Source: Novosphingobium sp. PhB165 (GTDB taxonomy: Bacteria > Pseudomonadota > Alphaproteobacteria > Sphingomonadales > Sphingomonadaceae). From it: a stretch of DNA of 64,000 nt. Shown here piece by piece: positions 1 through 10,852 of the stretch; within the stretch, counting starts at the first letter, position 1; the number at the start of each line of letters is the position of its first letter. The DNA is taken from the NCBI RefSeq assembly GCF_004341845.1, contig NZ_SLVB01000006.1, forward strand, positions 124,001-188,000. Reading direction: 5' to 3'. The position numbers were made by a program, and so were the translations under genes. The notes beneath the pieces were generated by a model. It was not told the DNA's origin. It did not search any database and worked only from the letters and a program-made list of their open reading frames with translations.

Positions 1-45
1 CCCGGTAGGGGAGATCGGGAGGGGGAGAGGGCCGGTGCCGCAAAA

Positions 46-768
46 TCAAACGCCGAAATGCACCAGTACCAAGGTCGCCGCATTGGCGCCGGCGTGCTGG
101 AGCATCGCGGCAGGCAGGCCGATGCGCTGGCGCGTGAAGCCCAGCATCAGCGCCGCCCAGAGCTGCGGCAGCACCATCGGCAGCGACAGCATCGAGACGC
201 TGGGGTAGTTCATCAGGTGGACGCCCGCGAACAGCAGCGCCACGATCCAGAATATCGCCGGATAGGCGGCAACATAGCCCGCCGGAGGTTCGCGCCGCTT
301 GCGCAGGCGAATCCATCCTCCCAGCGCGGCCACCGCCAGCACCAGCAGCAGGGCTATCAGCGCCACCGGGCCCACGGCTTTCGCATAGACCGCCAGAATC
401 GCGAAGAGCACCGCGCAGGCCAGCAGCCACAGCGCGCGCGGCCGTCCGGTCTGCCAGCCTCGGAAGATCGATTCTTCCACCATCGGCGCGACGGCGACGG
501 CGAAGGGTAGCAGCCAGCCCGAAGGCAACTTGTCGAAAGCGTCGGGCGAGGGCAGGTGCATCGCCTGCTGCCACAGGCTCAACAGCGGCAGCACCACCAG
601 AAAGAGCCCGGCGACGTGGAGAATCTCCATCGTACCGAGCGCCGTCCACCCCTCGCGCGTGCGCAGGCCGATCGGCGTCAGCAGCGCCGGTCGCTTCAGG
701 AATGTCGGAAGTTCGCGCAGCACGCCGGGCATGCGGGACGGGGCGGGGATGTCGATCCGGGTGGCCAT
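46..768 (-). CDS. CPBP-family intramembrane metalloprotease
   Basis: Predicted membrane-embedded protease of the CPBP (CAAX protease/Rce1/bacteriocin-processing) family; the substrate is unknown. From the ATG at 768 the protein is about 240 aa. It has the family signature: the EExxxR motif (VEESIFRG, E98-E99-R103), the FxxxH motif (F180, H184) and a third His/Asn set near H225-N229. At least five hydrophobic segments surround these motifs. The open frame extends upstream to a TTG at 801, but there is no ribosome binding site there, so the ATG at 768 is preferred. It diverges from yebC across about 220 bp. Family assignment is firm; physiological role cannot be inferred. Confidence 0.85.
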   Translation of the reverse strand: MATRIDIPAPSRMPGVLRELPTFLKRPALLTPIGLRTREGWTALGTMEILHVAGLFLVVLPLLSLWQQAMHLPSPDAFDKLPSGWLLPFAVAVAPMVEESIFRGWQTGRPRALWLLACAVLFAILAVYAKAVGPVALIALLLVLAVAALGGWIRLRKRREPPAGYVAAYPAIFWIVALLFAGVHLMNYPSVSMLSLPMVLPQLWAALMLGFTRQRIGLPAAMLQHAGANAATLVLVHFGV

Positions 769-986
769 GTGATGGACTGTTACTCCGGGCTTCCTTGCCA
801 ATTCGTTGTGCGATGCCGCACATCCTATCGGGCAGGCTCCCGTGCGGGCCGACTTGCCGGAACGGGCGGTTGCCCTTGGGTGCCGGGCTGTTGTAAGGCG
901 CCCGACACATCATTCACCGGACCTCATTCACCGGGCCTCGCGGAACGATCCGTGGGCAGGCAAACGAGCGAAGCAAGAGCGGACCC

Positions 987-1751
987 ATGGCAGGCCATTC
1001 CAAATTCAAGAACATCATGCATCGCAAGGGTGCGCAGGACAAGAAGCGCTCGGCGCAGTTCAGCAAGCTCAGCCGCGAAATCACTGTCGCCGCGAAGATG
1101 GGCATGCCCGATCCGGACATGAACCCGCGCCTGCGCGCCGCCGTCAACGCGGCCAAGGCGCAGTCGATGCCCAAGGACAACATCCAGCGCGCCATCGACA
1201 AGGCCAGCAAGGGTGACAGCGAGAACTACGAGGAAGTGCGCTACGAGGGCTACGGCCCTGGCGGCGTCGCCATCATCGTCGAGGCTCTGACCGACAACCG
1301 CAACCGCACTGCCACCAACGTGCGCACCGCGTTTGCCAAGAACGGCGGCAATCTCGGCGCTTCGGGCGCGGTTTCGCACGGGTTTGAGCGTCTCGGCCTG
1401 ATCGAGTACCCCGCCAGCGTGGGTGACGAGGACAAGGTTCTCGAAGCCGCCATCGAAGCCGGCGCCGACGATGTCGAAAGCGATATGGGCGATGGCGACG
1501 AAAATCCGGGCAGCCACCAGATCTGGGTCTCGATCGATTCGCTGCACGAAGTTGCCCGTGAGCTGGAAAAGGTCCTTGGCGAAGCCGAGGGCGTGAAGCT
1601 GGCGTGGAAGCCCAACCTCAGCGTCGATGTCGATGCCGATTCGGCCGGCACGCTGATGAAGCTGGTCGATACGCTGGAAGACGACGACGACGTCCAGACC
1701 GTCTGGGGCAACTACGAGATCTCCGACGAGGTCATGGCCAAGTTGGCCTAA
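987..1751 (+). CDS. yebC: YebC/PmpR-family regulator
   Basis: Cytoplasmic protein of the YebC/TACO1 family, 254 aa, full length. The N-terminus [18 protein letters not shown] is the diagnostic family start, and the three-domain architecture continues to the C-terminus. The C-terminal third has the usual acidic stretch (LEDDDDV). Family members have been described as DNA-binding transcription regulators and, for some, as factors relieving ribosome stalling on proline tracts; the sequence does not decide between these roles. It precedes DUF3147 and ruvC, and yebC next to ruvCAB is a common arrangement in Proteobacteria, which supports the call. Confidence 0.95.
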   Translation: MAGHSKFKNIMHRKGAQDKKRSAQFSKLSREITVAAKMGMPDPDMNPRLRAAVNAAKAQSMPKDNIQRAIDKASKGDSENYEEVRYEGYGPGGVAIIVEALTDNRNRTATNVRTAFAKNGGNLGASGAVSHGFERLGLIEYPASVGDEDKVLEAAIEAGADDVESDMGDGDENPGSHQIWVSIDSLHEVARELEKVLGEAEGVKLAWKPNLSVDVDADSAGTLMKLVDTLEDDDDVQTVWGNYEISDEVMAKLA

Positions 1752-1764
1752 GGCCTAGCCTGAA

Positions 1765-2115
1765 GTGCTGGCCCTGATCGCCCGTGCGCTGATATCCGGC
1801 GCGATGATCGTGGCGATCGCCGAGATCGGCAAGCGCTTGCCCGCGATGGCCGCGCTTGTCGCCTCGCTTCCTCTGGTTTCGGTGCTGGGCATGATCCTGC
1901 TGTGGCATGCCCGGCCCGATGCCGAGAACATGGCGGTCCATGCCGGGGCGACCTTCTGGTACGTCCTGCCCTCGCTGCCGATGTTCCTGCTGATCCCGGC
2001 TCTGCTGCGGCATGGCGTGGGGTTCTGGCTGGCGCTGCTGGCCGGCTGCGCGCTGACCGTCGCGCTCTATCTGCTGATGGTGCATTTCGGCCCGCGCCTC
2101 GGCCTCAAGGTCTGA
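1765..2115 (+). CDS. DUF3147-family small membrane protein
   Basis: 116-aa integral membrane protein with about four hydrophobic segments covering nearly its full length, beginning [18 protein letters not shown]. The conserved stretches ([20 protein letters not shown] and [13 protein letters not shown]) match my memory of DUF3147, whose function is unknown. The start codon is GTG at 1765, 13 bp after yebC, and the stop is 4 bp before the ruvC start, so it is very likely cotranscribed with both. Confidence 0.75.
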   Translation: MLALIARALISGAMIVAIAEIGKRLPAMAALVASLPLVSVLGMILLWHARPDAENMAVHAGATFWYVLPSLPMFLLIPALLRHGVGFWLALLAGCALTVALYLLMVHFGPRLGLKV

Positions 2116-2119
2116 CATC

Positions 2120-2596
2120 ATGATTATCATCGGCCTCGATCCGGGCCTCACCTGCACCGGCTGGGGCATCGTGGCCAAGAGCGGCAGCCGCCTCAGCCAC
2201 GTGGGCAATGGGCAGATCCGTACCGACACCAAGCTGTCGATGGCCGAGCGTCTGGTCGAACTCGACGCCGCGCTCACCGACGTGATCCTCCATCACCGCC
2301 CCGATTCGGGCGCGGTGGAGGAGGTCTTCGTCAACGTGAACCCGCAGTCGACGCTGAAGCTGGGGCAGGCGCGCGGCGTTGCCATGCTCAGCCTCGCGCG
2401 GGCGGGGATGCCGGTGGCGGAATATTCCACCAAGGTCATCAAGAAGGCGCTGGTCGGCACCGGCGGCGCCGACAAGAAGCAGATCCAGCACATGCTCAAG
2501 GTGCTGCTGCCCGGCGTGAAGCTGGCGGGCGAGGACGCCTCGGACGCGCTGGCCGTCGCCATCACCCACGCCAACATGCTGGGCAGTCACCGGTAA
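2120..2596 (+). CDS. ruvC: Holliday junction resolvase RuvC
   Basis: Crossover-junction endodeoxyribonuclease that cuts four-way junctions produced by RuvAB branch migration. At 158 aa it is of normal length. The four catalytic acids are present at the expected places: D7 in [13 protein letters not shown]67/E68 in [12 protein letters not shown], and D139/D142 in [14 protein letters not shown]. It starts 4 bp after the DUF3147 gene. ruvA and ruvB follow on the same strand but are separated by a deaminase gene and a GIY-YIG gene, so the operon is interrupted. Confidence 0.97.
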   Translation: MIIIGLDPGLTCTGWGIVAKSGSRLSHVGNGQIRTDTKLSMAERLVELDAALTDVILHHRPDSGAVEEVFVNVNPQSTLKLGQARGVAMLSLARAGMPVAEYSTKVIKKALVGTGGADKKQIQHMLKVLLPGVKLAGEDASDALAVAITHANMLGSHR

Positions 2597-2627
2597 CGGA
2601 ACCGGCCCGGGGCAGCTCCGTTGCCCC

Positions 2628-3140
2628 ATGATGGACAAGATTGACAAGACCCGGACCGACGCAAGCTGGATGCGCGAGGCGCTGGCCCTCGCCATGGACC
2701 GCAAGGGCACCGACCCCGCCAATACGCCGATCGCCGCGCTGGTGGTGCTGGACGGCAAACTGGTCGCCTCGGGCGTTAACCGTACCGCCGAATGCTGCGA
2801 CGCCACCGCCCATGCCGAGATCGAGGCCTTCCGCGCCGCAGGCAAGGCGCTCGGCCGGATGCGGATGGAAGGCGCGACGCTCTACTCCACGCTCCAGCCT
2901 TGCGGCATGTGCACGATGGCGGCGGTCTGGGCCGGCGTGAGCCGCATCGTCTACGGCGCCGGCCGCGCGGACGTGCACCCGATGTATTTCGAGGCGCGGC
3001 ACCTTTCGACCTTCGATTTCGTCGCGGACGCCTGGAAGGACGATCTCAGCCTGACCGCCGGCGTACTCGCGGCGGACTGCGCGGCGCTCTACTACCGGCC
3101 GTGGGATCACGTGCCGGAGGACCGGCAGGCCAACGATTGA
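2628..3140 (+). CDS. nucleoside deaminase (CDA superfamily)
   Basis: 170-aa zinc-dependent deaminase of the cytidine/guanine/tRNA-adenosine deaminase superfamily. The zinc and proton-shuttle signature is complete: HAE (H62, E64) followed by PCGMC (C92, C95). The body is longer than a typical TadA (about 150 aa) and lacks its usual N-terminal pattern, so I favour a free nucleoside or base deaminase, possibly a guanine-deaminase-like enzyme; substrate is not decidable by eye. It lies between ruvC and ruvA, on the same strand, 31 bp after ruvC and 60 bp before ruvA, so it is probably transcribed with them. Confidence 0.8.
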   Translation: MMDKIDKTRTDASWMREALALAMDRKGTDPANTPIAALVVLDGKLVASGVNRTAECCDATAHAEIEAFRAAGKALGRMRMEGATLYSTLQPCGMCTMAAVWAGVSRIVYGAGRADVHPMYFEARHLSTFDFVADAWKDDLSLTAGVLAADCAALYYRPWDHVPEDRQAND

Positions 3141-3200
3141 GGCTGACCGTCGAGGATTGGGGCTAGCCTCGCGATTCCGTTCCTGCCATAGGAACAAACC

Positions 3201-3809
3201 ATGATCGCCAAGCTTACAGGTCTGCTCGACGACACCGGCCCCGACTGGGCGATCATCGACGTGAACGGCGTCGGTTATCTCGTCCATTGTTCGGCGCGCA
3301 CGCTCGACCATCTCGGCATCCGGGGGGACAAGGTCGTCGTCCATACCGAGATGCAGGTTTCCGAGACCGACCAGCGCCTGATCGGTTTCACCAGCGGGGC
3401 CGAGCGCAACTGGTTCCGTCTGCTGACGGCGGTGCAGGGCGTCGGCTCCAAAGTGGCGCTGGCGATCCTGTCGGCGCTGACGACCGAGGAATTGCAGCGT
3501 GCCTGCGCGGGCGGCGATAGCGCCATGGTCGCGCGCGCCAATGGCGTGGGGCCGAAGCTGGCCAGCCGCATCGTCAACGAGTTGAAGGACAAGGCCGGCG
3601 GGATGCCAACGGTGCCGGGCATGCCCGGTCTCTCGGCCGTGGCGACGCCCGTGGGCAATTCCAGCGCGGATGCGGTTTCGGCGCTTCAGAACCTTGGCTT
3701 CAAGCCTGCGATCGCTTCGATGGCGGTAGGCAAGGCGGTGGAGGAACTGGGCGAGGAGGCGGGCCTGAACGACCTCGTGCGCGTGGCGCTGAAGAGGGCT
3801 GCGGGGTGA
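3201..3809 (+). CDS. ruvA: Holliday junction branch migration protein RuvA
   Basis: Junction-recognition subunit of the RuvAB helicase, 202 aa. Visible are the N-terminal OB fold ([13 protein letters not shown]), the helix-hairpin-helix region around [13 protein letters not shown] and [19 protein letters not shown], and the flexible linker followed by the C-terminal RuvB-contacting domain ([17 protein letters not shown]). The start ATG at 3201 is preceded by AGGAACAAACC. Downstream the ruv order is broken by a repeat-bounded GIY-YIG gene on the opposite strand. Confidence 0.97.
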   Translation: MIAKLTGLLDDTGPDWAIIDVNGVGYLVHCSARTLDHLGIRGDKVVVHTEMQVSETDQRLIGFTSGAERNWFRLLTAVQGVGSKVALAILSALTTEELQRACAGGDSAMVARANGVGPKLASRIVNELKDKAGGMPTVPGMPGLSAVATPVGNSSADAVSALQNLGFKPAIASMAVGKAVEELGEEAGLNDLVRVALKRAAG

Positions 3810-3833
3810 CGGGCACTCACACTTGTACCCAAC

Positions 3834-4235
3834 GTCATCCTGAACTCGTTTCAGGATCCATTCTTCGCATTACCCGGAACTATCGGCGGCAAACCCAGAC
3901 TCACCGCCAGATCGCGCCACGCCGGGTTCTCGGCATTGACGAGATTGATCTTCCACTGCCGGTGCCAGCGCTTGAGCTGCTTCTCGCGGGCAATCGCGCG
4001 CTCCATGTCGCCCAGCAGTTCGAAATGGACGAGCCGGTGAACGGCATATCGCGCGGTGAAGCCCGGCAAAGCGTCGTTTCGATGCTGCCACAGGCGGCGG
4101 ATGAGGTTCGAGGTGACGCCGATGTAGAGCGTGCCGTAGTGCCCGCTCGCAAGGATATAGACGCAAGGCTGGCGCTCGTCCCGCATGGCGCCGGGTTTGC
4201 GGCCCGATGGATGCTGAAACAAGTTCAGCATGACG
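3834..4235. mobile_element. inverted-repeat element enclosing a GIY-YIG gene
   Basis: About 402 bp between two facing copies of the same short repeat. The left copy (3834-3863) reads GTCATCCTGAACTCG then TTTCAGGATCCA; the right copy (4208-4235) is its near reverse complement (TGGATGCTGAAACAAG then TTCAGCATGACG). The interior is almost entirely a GIY-YIG gene on the minus strand. Both ends resemble the ends of a 137-bp repeat pair at 6643-6779 that has no gene. A fourth related repeat (4277-4307) lies just before ruvB. I infer a mobile or formerly mobile unit; no target-site duplication was established. Confidence 0.5.
3851..4186 (-). CDS. GIY-YIG nuclease family protein
   Basis: Small single-domain endonuclease of the GIY-YIG superfamily (UvrC/Slx1-like fold), about 111 aa from the ATG at 4186. 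Motifs seen: VYIL (9-12), GTLYIGVTS with YIG at 21-23, the catalytic-type arginine in LIRRLWQHR (R30/R31, H35), and the metal-binding glutamate in AIAREKQLKRWHR (E68). The frame stays open upstream into the flanking repeat, giving a spurious start MLNLFQHPS. At the other end the last residues (NGS) and the TGA stop are encoded by the left repeat copy. It interrupts ruvA-ruvB on the opposite strand. Natural substrate unknown. Confidence 0.85.
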   Translation of the reverse strand: MRDERQPCVYILASGHYGTLYIGVTSNLIRRLWQHRNDALPGFTARYAVHRLVHFELLGDMERAIAREKQLKRWHRQWKINLVNAENPAWRDLAVSLGLPPIVPGNAKNGS

Positions 4236-4276
4236 GGATTGCAGAGATTTCACCCTTTCCTTGCCAATATACGCAT

Positions 4277-4307
4277 CGTCACCCTGAACGTGTTTCAGGG
4301 TCCATTT
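4277..4307 (+). repeat. family-1 short repeat, single copy
   Basis: Reads CGTCACCCTGAACG then TGTTTCAGGGTCCATTT, a diverged member of the same palindromic repeat that bounds the GIY-YIG element. It lies 20 bp before the ruvB ATG, so it forms part of the ruvB leader. Confidence 0.8.
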
Positions 4308-4326
4308 CGCGGCAGGCGCCGAGTTC

Positions 4327-5367
<1,041 letters not shown>

Positions 5368-5499
5368 GAACGGGGCGGGATTTTTCCGGAAAACTGTCGG
5401 CGGGATTTACATTCGGACGGCACAACAGTCCCGCATCGGCACAGTCTTGCAGTCAACTGCTAAAACTAACGCGATTTAACGCCCTCGGGCCTCTGAATC

Positions 5500-5528
5500 C
5501 CGGTTAATGGCATTGTTCCTTTAACCGG
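5500..5528. promoter_or_regulatory. inverted repeat in promoter region
   Basis: Two perfect 8-bp arms, CCGGTTAA (5500-5507) and TTAACCGG (5521-5528), with a 13-bp spacer, centres 21 bp apart, so both arms face the same side of the helix. Located 86 bp before the PEP-CTERM-like gene. A further TTTAACG lies at 5475-5481. Could be an operator for an unidentified regulator; TTAAC-type half-sites recall CtrA boxes but the match is partial. Confidence 0.3.
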
Positions 5529-5613
5529 TCTCTGCGCTTGTTAGTGACAAGTCGGTCTCATGCGGCAGTGGCCGCTGCCCCCGGAGGTCCGAAGGAGCGA
5601 AAAGAGAGACGGT

Positions 5614-6462
5614 ATGTCGGTTCGGATGGCCTTGGCGAAACTGTCTGCCTGCGCGGCGGGCTGCGCTATCATCGGCGGGGGCGCGGTCCACGTCGCGGAG
5701 ACGCAGGCAAGCGGCGTGGAGTATCACAAGCTGAAGCAGGCCAAAGTCGCGAAAGTGACCAAGCCCGCCCGCCGCGTCATTCCGCCCCGCGCCCCGGCCC
5801 ATGCGCGCCGCGAGATTCCCCGGCCGACCGAGCCTGTCATGGCAACCGCGATGCCGCCGGTTTACGTTCCGCCCGCCCCCGTGGCGGCGCCGATGGTGGC
5901 CGGGGGCAGCGGCGCCGTGCCGGTGGTGGTCGGCGGCGGCGGTTCGAGTGGCGGCTTTGGCGGCGGTTTCTTCGGAGGCTTCTTCGGCGGCGGCGGTTCG
6001 GGCGGCGGCAGCGTCGTCATCAGTTCCACCTCCAGCGGGGGATCGACATCGTCGTCCTCGGGCGGGTCCAGCTCCAGTTCCAGCACCAGCGGTGGTTCCA
6101 CCTCGTCGTCGACATCGACGGGCGGGCTGACCTCGACCACCACCAGCTCCACGGGCGGTGTCACGTCGACGACGTCCAGCTCGGGTAATGTCTCGACCAG
6201 CACGAGCACGTCGAGTTCGGGTAACGTCTCGTCGAGTACCTCGTCGTCCTCTTCGACGTCTTCCTCCACGTCCTCGTCCAGTTCGACCTCTTCGTCGACC
6301 TCGTCGAGTACCAGTTCCTCGTCCTCCGGGGGCCACACCAGTTCGTCGTCCGGCGGTCGGCCGCCGCACGACGTTCCGGCGCCGCCGATGCTGATCCTGT
6401 TCGGGGCCGCTGCGGCGGCCATTGTCGGCCGCCAGCGGCTGGCGGGTAGAAAAACGGCCTGA
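5614..6462 (+). CDS. Ser/Thr-rich exported protein with PEP-CTERM-like tail
   Basis: 282-aa secreted or surface protein of unknown function. From the ATG at 5614: a signal-peptide-like N-terminus (MSVRMALAKLSACAAGCAII, alanine-rich cut region), a basic Lys/Arg/Pro stretch, a Gly-rich segment, then about 130 residues made almost only of Ser, Thr and Gly. The C-terminus has the order motif (VPAPP), hydrophobic helix (MLILFGAAAAAIVG), basic end (RQRLAGRK), as in PEP-CTERM sorting signals of the VPAP variant. Such proteins are usually processed by an exosortase and glycosylated in the Ser/Thr region; no exosortase gene is in this window. The longer frame from 5560 is less likely. Confidence 0.65.
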   Translation: MSVRMALAKLSACAAGCAIIGGGAVHVAETQASGVEYHKLKQAKVAKVTKPARRVIPPRAPAHARREIPRPTEPVMATAMPPVYVPPAPVAAPMVAGGSGAVPVVVGGGGSSGGFGGGFFGGFFGGGGSGGGSVVISSTSSGGSTSSSSGGSSSSSSTSGGSTSSSTSTGGLTSTTTSSTGGVTSTTSSSGNVSTSTSTSSSGNVSSSTSSSSSTSSSTSSSSSTSSSTSSSTSSSSSGGHTSSSSGGRPPHDVPAPPMLILFGAAAAAIVGRQRLAGRKTA

Positions 6463-6555
6463 CCGGGCGGTCCGCGCCACCGCGGATGCCTGGCGAGGGG
6501 GGTGGGCGTCGGGGGGCGCTCACCCCTTTTCGTGTCTGGGGTTGTGGGGAAGAAC

Positions 6556-6586
6556 AAGCGGGGCCCCCGCCTTCGCGGGGGCGACG
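6556..6586 (+). repeat. family-3 short repeat, single copy
   Basis: Reads AAGCGGGGCCCCCGCC then TTCGCGGGGGCGACG, the right half of the family-3 pairs found at 30948, 43473, 48257 and 53494. Lies in the spacer between the Ser/Thr-rich gene and the aconitase terminator. Confidence 0.8.
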
Positions 6587-6642
6587 AGCGGGGAGGTTGG
6601 AGGCACGCTCCGTGCCGGACTCTCGGTCTGCTGCGAAGGCAT

Positions 6643-6779
6643 CGTCATCCTGAACTTGTTTCAGGATCCATTTCTCAGCCTATCCCGAACGGCCGCGTGA
6701 AGAGCGCGGCGATCGCGATTTACCGATCGAGGCACAGCGCCGGCGGCCCGATGGATCCTGAAACAAGTTCAGGATGACG
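6643..6779. repeat. family-1 repeat pair without gene (REPIN-like)
   Basis: Two facing family-1 repeats (6643-6673 and 6751-6779) around a 77-bp spacer. The right inner flank (GCGGCCCGATGGAT) is identical to that of the GIY-YIG element at 3834-4235, and the left inner flank is also partly similar. The spacer has no coding potential. It looks like an internally deleted version of the GIY-YIG element. Confidence 0.7.
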
Positions 6780-6835
6780 AGGTGGTTGGAGGGGGAGGCT
6801 GCTCTGCACCGCCCCACCATCACCTCCACCACCCA

Positions 6836-6877
6836 AAGAAAAACCCCGCCCCGCACAAGGCGGGACGGGGCTTCTTC
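6836..6877 (-). terminator. intrinsic terminator of acnA
   Basis: On the minus strand a GC-only stem (roughly GCCCCGTCCCGCC against GGGGCGGGG) is followed by TTTTTCTTT, immediately downstream of the aconitase stop. Confidence 0.85.
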
Positions 6878-6905
6878 TTGAGCCGGTAAGGCTGCGGGCT
6901 GTCGC

Positions 6906-9578
<2,673 letters not shown>

Positions 9579-9758
9579 TTGGGTATTATCCCCTTCTGTA
9601 TGGAGCCTGTCGCCAAAAGCGCGGCCCCCTCGTCGGAACCGAACTGGCCAGGTCCCGAAAAGGATCGCCGTGCTGCATCGCGACAAAGCGGAGTCTGCGG
9701 CCCCGCCGATGCGCGCTTGCGGCCCTCAGGTCAAGGGGGGGGCGGCTGCCGACCTCGA

Positions 9759-10652
9759 TCACGCGTTTGCGTTTCTTGCACCTATCCAGCAGCCCACGAC
9801 GATCAGCACCGTGCCGGCGATCGTGGCGAGGCCCAGTTGCTCGCCGAACATCAGCCAGCCGAGCAGCGCGGCCCAAAGGAAGCCGGTATATTCGATCGGC
9901 AGCAGCACTTGCGTTTCTGCCCGCGCGTAACCCCATGAAAGAAACAGCAGGGCGGCCGTCGCCAATGCCGCACCGGCAAGGATGAAGCCAAGGCTGTGGA
10001 GGTCCGGGATGACCGTAAGCCACGGAGAAAAAGCAAGGAAAATCAACGCCACGCCAAGGTTCTGGAACATCGCGACTTCCACCGGTTTGGCCAGCAGCGC
10101 CTGCTTGCGCTGGAGCACCAGATTGACCGCGTAGAACACCGAGGAAAGCAGGACCGCTACGGTCCCCTCGATCGCCCGGTCCGAATAGGCGCCCGCGCCC
10201 AGCCGTCCGGCCAGAATGACCACCACGCCGGCCACGCCGAAAAGCGATGCCACCACGGCCTGAGGCCGGATTTTCTCGCCCAGCAGCAGCGCTGCGAAGT
10301 AGAGCGCGATGATCGGCGAGACGAAGGAAAGCGCGATTCCCTCGGCCATAGGAATTCGTGCAAGGCCATAGAAAAAGAGTGCGGCCATCGCCGAGGTGAT
10401 CGCTGCGCGCTGCGCGTGGACCACCAGCACATGGCGAGAGGGCTTGGGACGGCCCGCCGCCAGCCAGAGCGGCAGGGTCAGCAATGTGCCGAAGAGATTG
10501 CGCAACAGCAGCGCGGTAAACACGCCCACGGCCAGTGAAGCGTCTTTGATCGTTGCGTCCATCATGCTGAACGTCGCGATTCCGGCGGTCACGGCCATGA
10601 CCGGCATGGCGGACGGACGAGCGTCGGAAACGGCGGGGACGGATGCGGACAT
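9759..10652 (-). CDS. EamA/DMT-family transporter
   Basis: 297-aa inner-membrane protein with ten predicted hydrophobic segments arranged as two EamA repeats of the drug/metabolite transporter superfamily. The second repeat carries the usual SVFYAVNLVLQRKQAL and the closing YTGFLWAALLGWLMFGEQ. Cargo is not predictable. Same strand as acnA, but with 180 bp between them. Confidence 0.85.
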   Translation of the reverse strand: MSASVPAVSDARPSAMPVMAVTAGIATFSMMDATIKDASLAVGVFTALLLRNLFGTLLTLPLWLAAGRPKPSRHVLVVHAQRAAITSAMAALFFYGLARIPMAEGIALSFVSPIIALYFAALLLGEKIRPQAVVASLFGVAGVVVILAGRLGAGAYSDRAIEGTVAVLLSSVFYAVNLVLQRKQALLAKPVEVAMFQNLGVALIFLAFSPWLTVIPDLHSLGFILAGAALATAALLFLSWGYARAETQVLLPIEYTGFLWAALLGWLMFGEQLGLATIAGTVLIVVGCWIGARNANA

Positions 10653-10852
10653 GATGCTCAGCCTCTCGTCCCGGCCGGCGCTTTGCGCAAGGGCCAGTTC
10701 GCTTTACGCAAGGAAACGCGCAAGCAATTCATCGCAGCGACAGGCGAAATCCTTGAACATGACATTATATGGATGCAAAGCGGAATTCCGGCGGTGCGTG
10801 CTCTGCGCGCCGCGTTTTTTCCGTGCATGATGACGGGCAGGTTCAGGACAAG

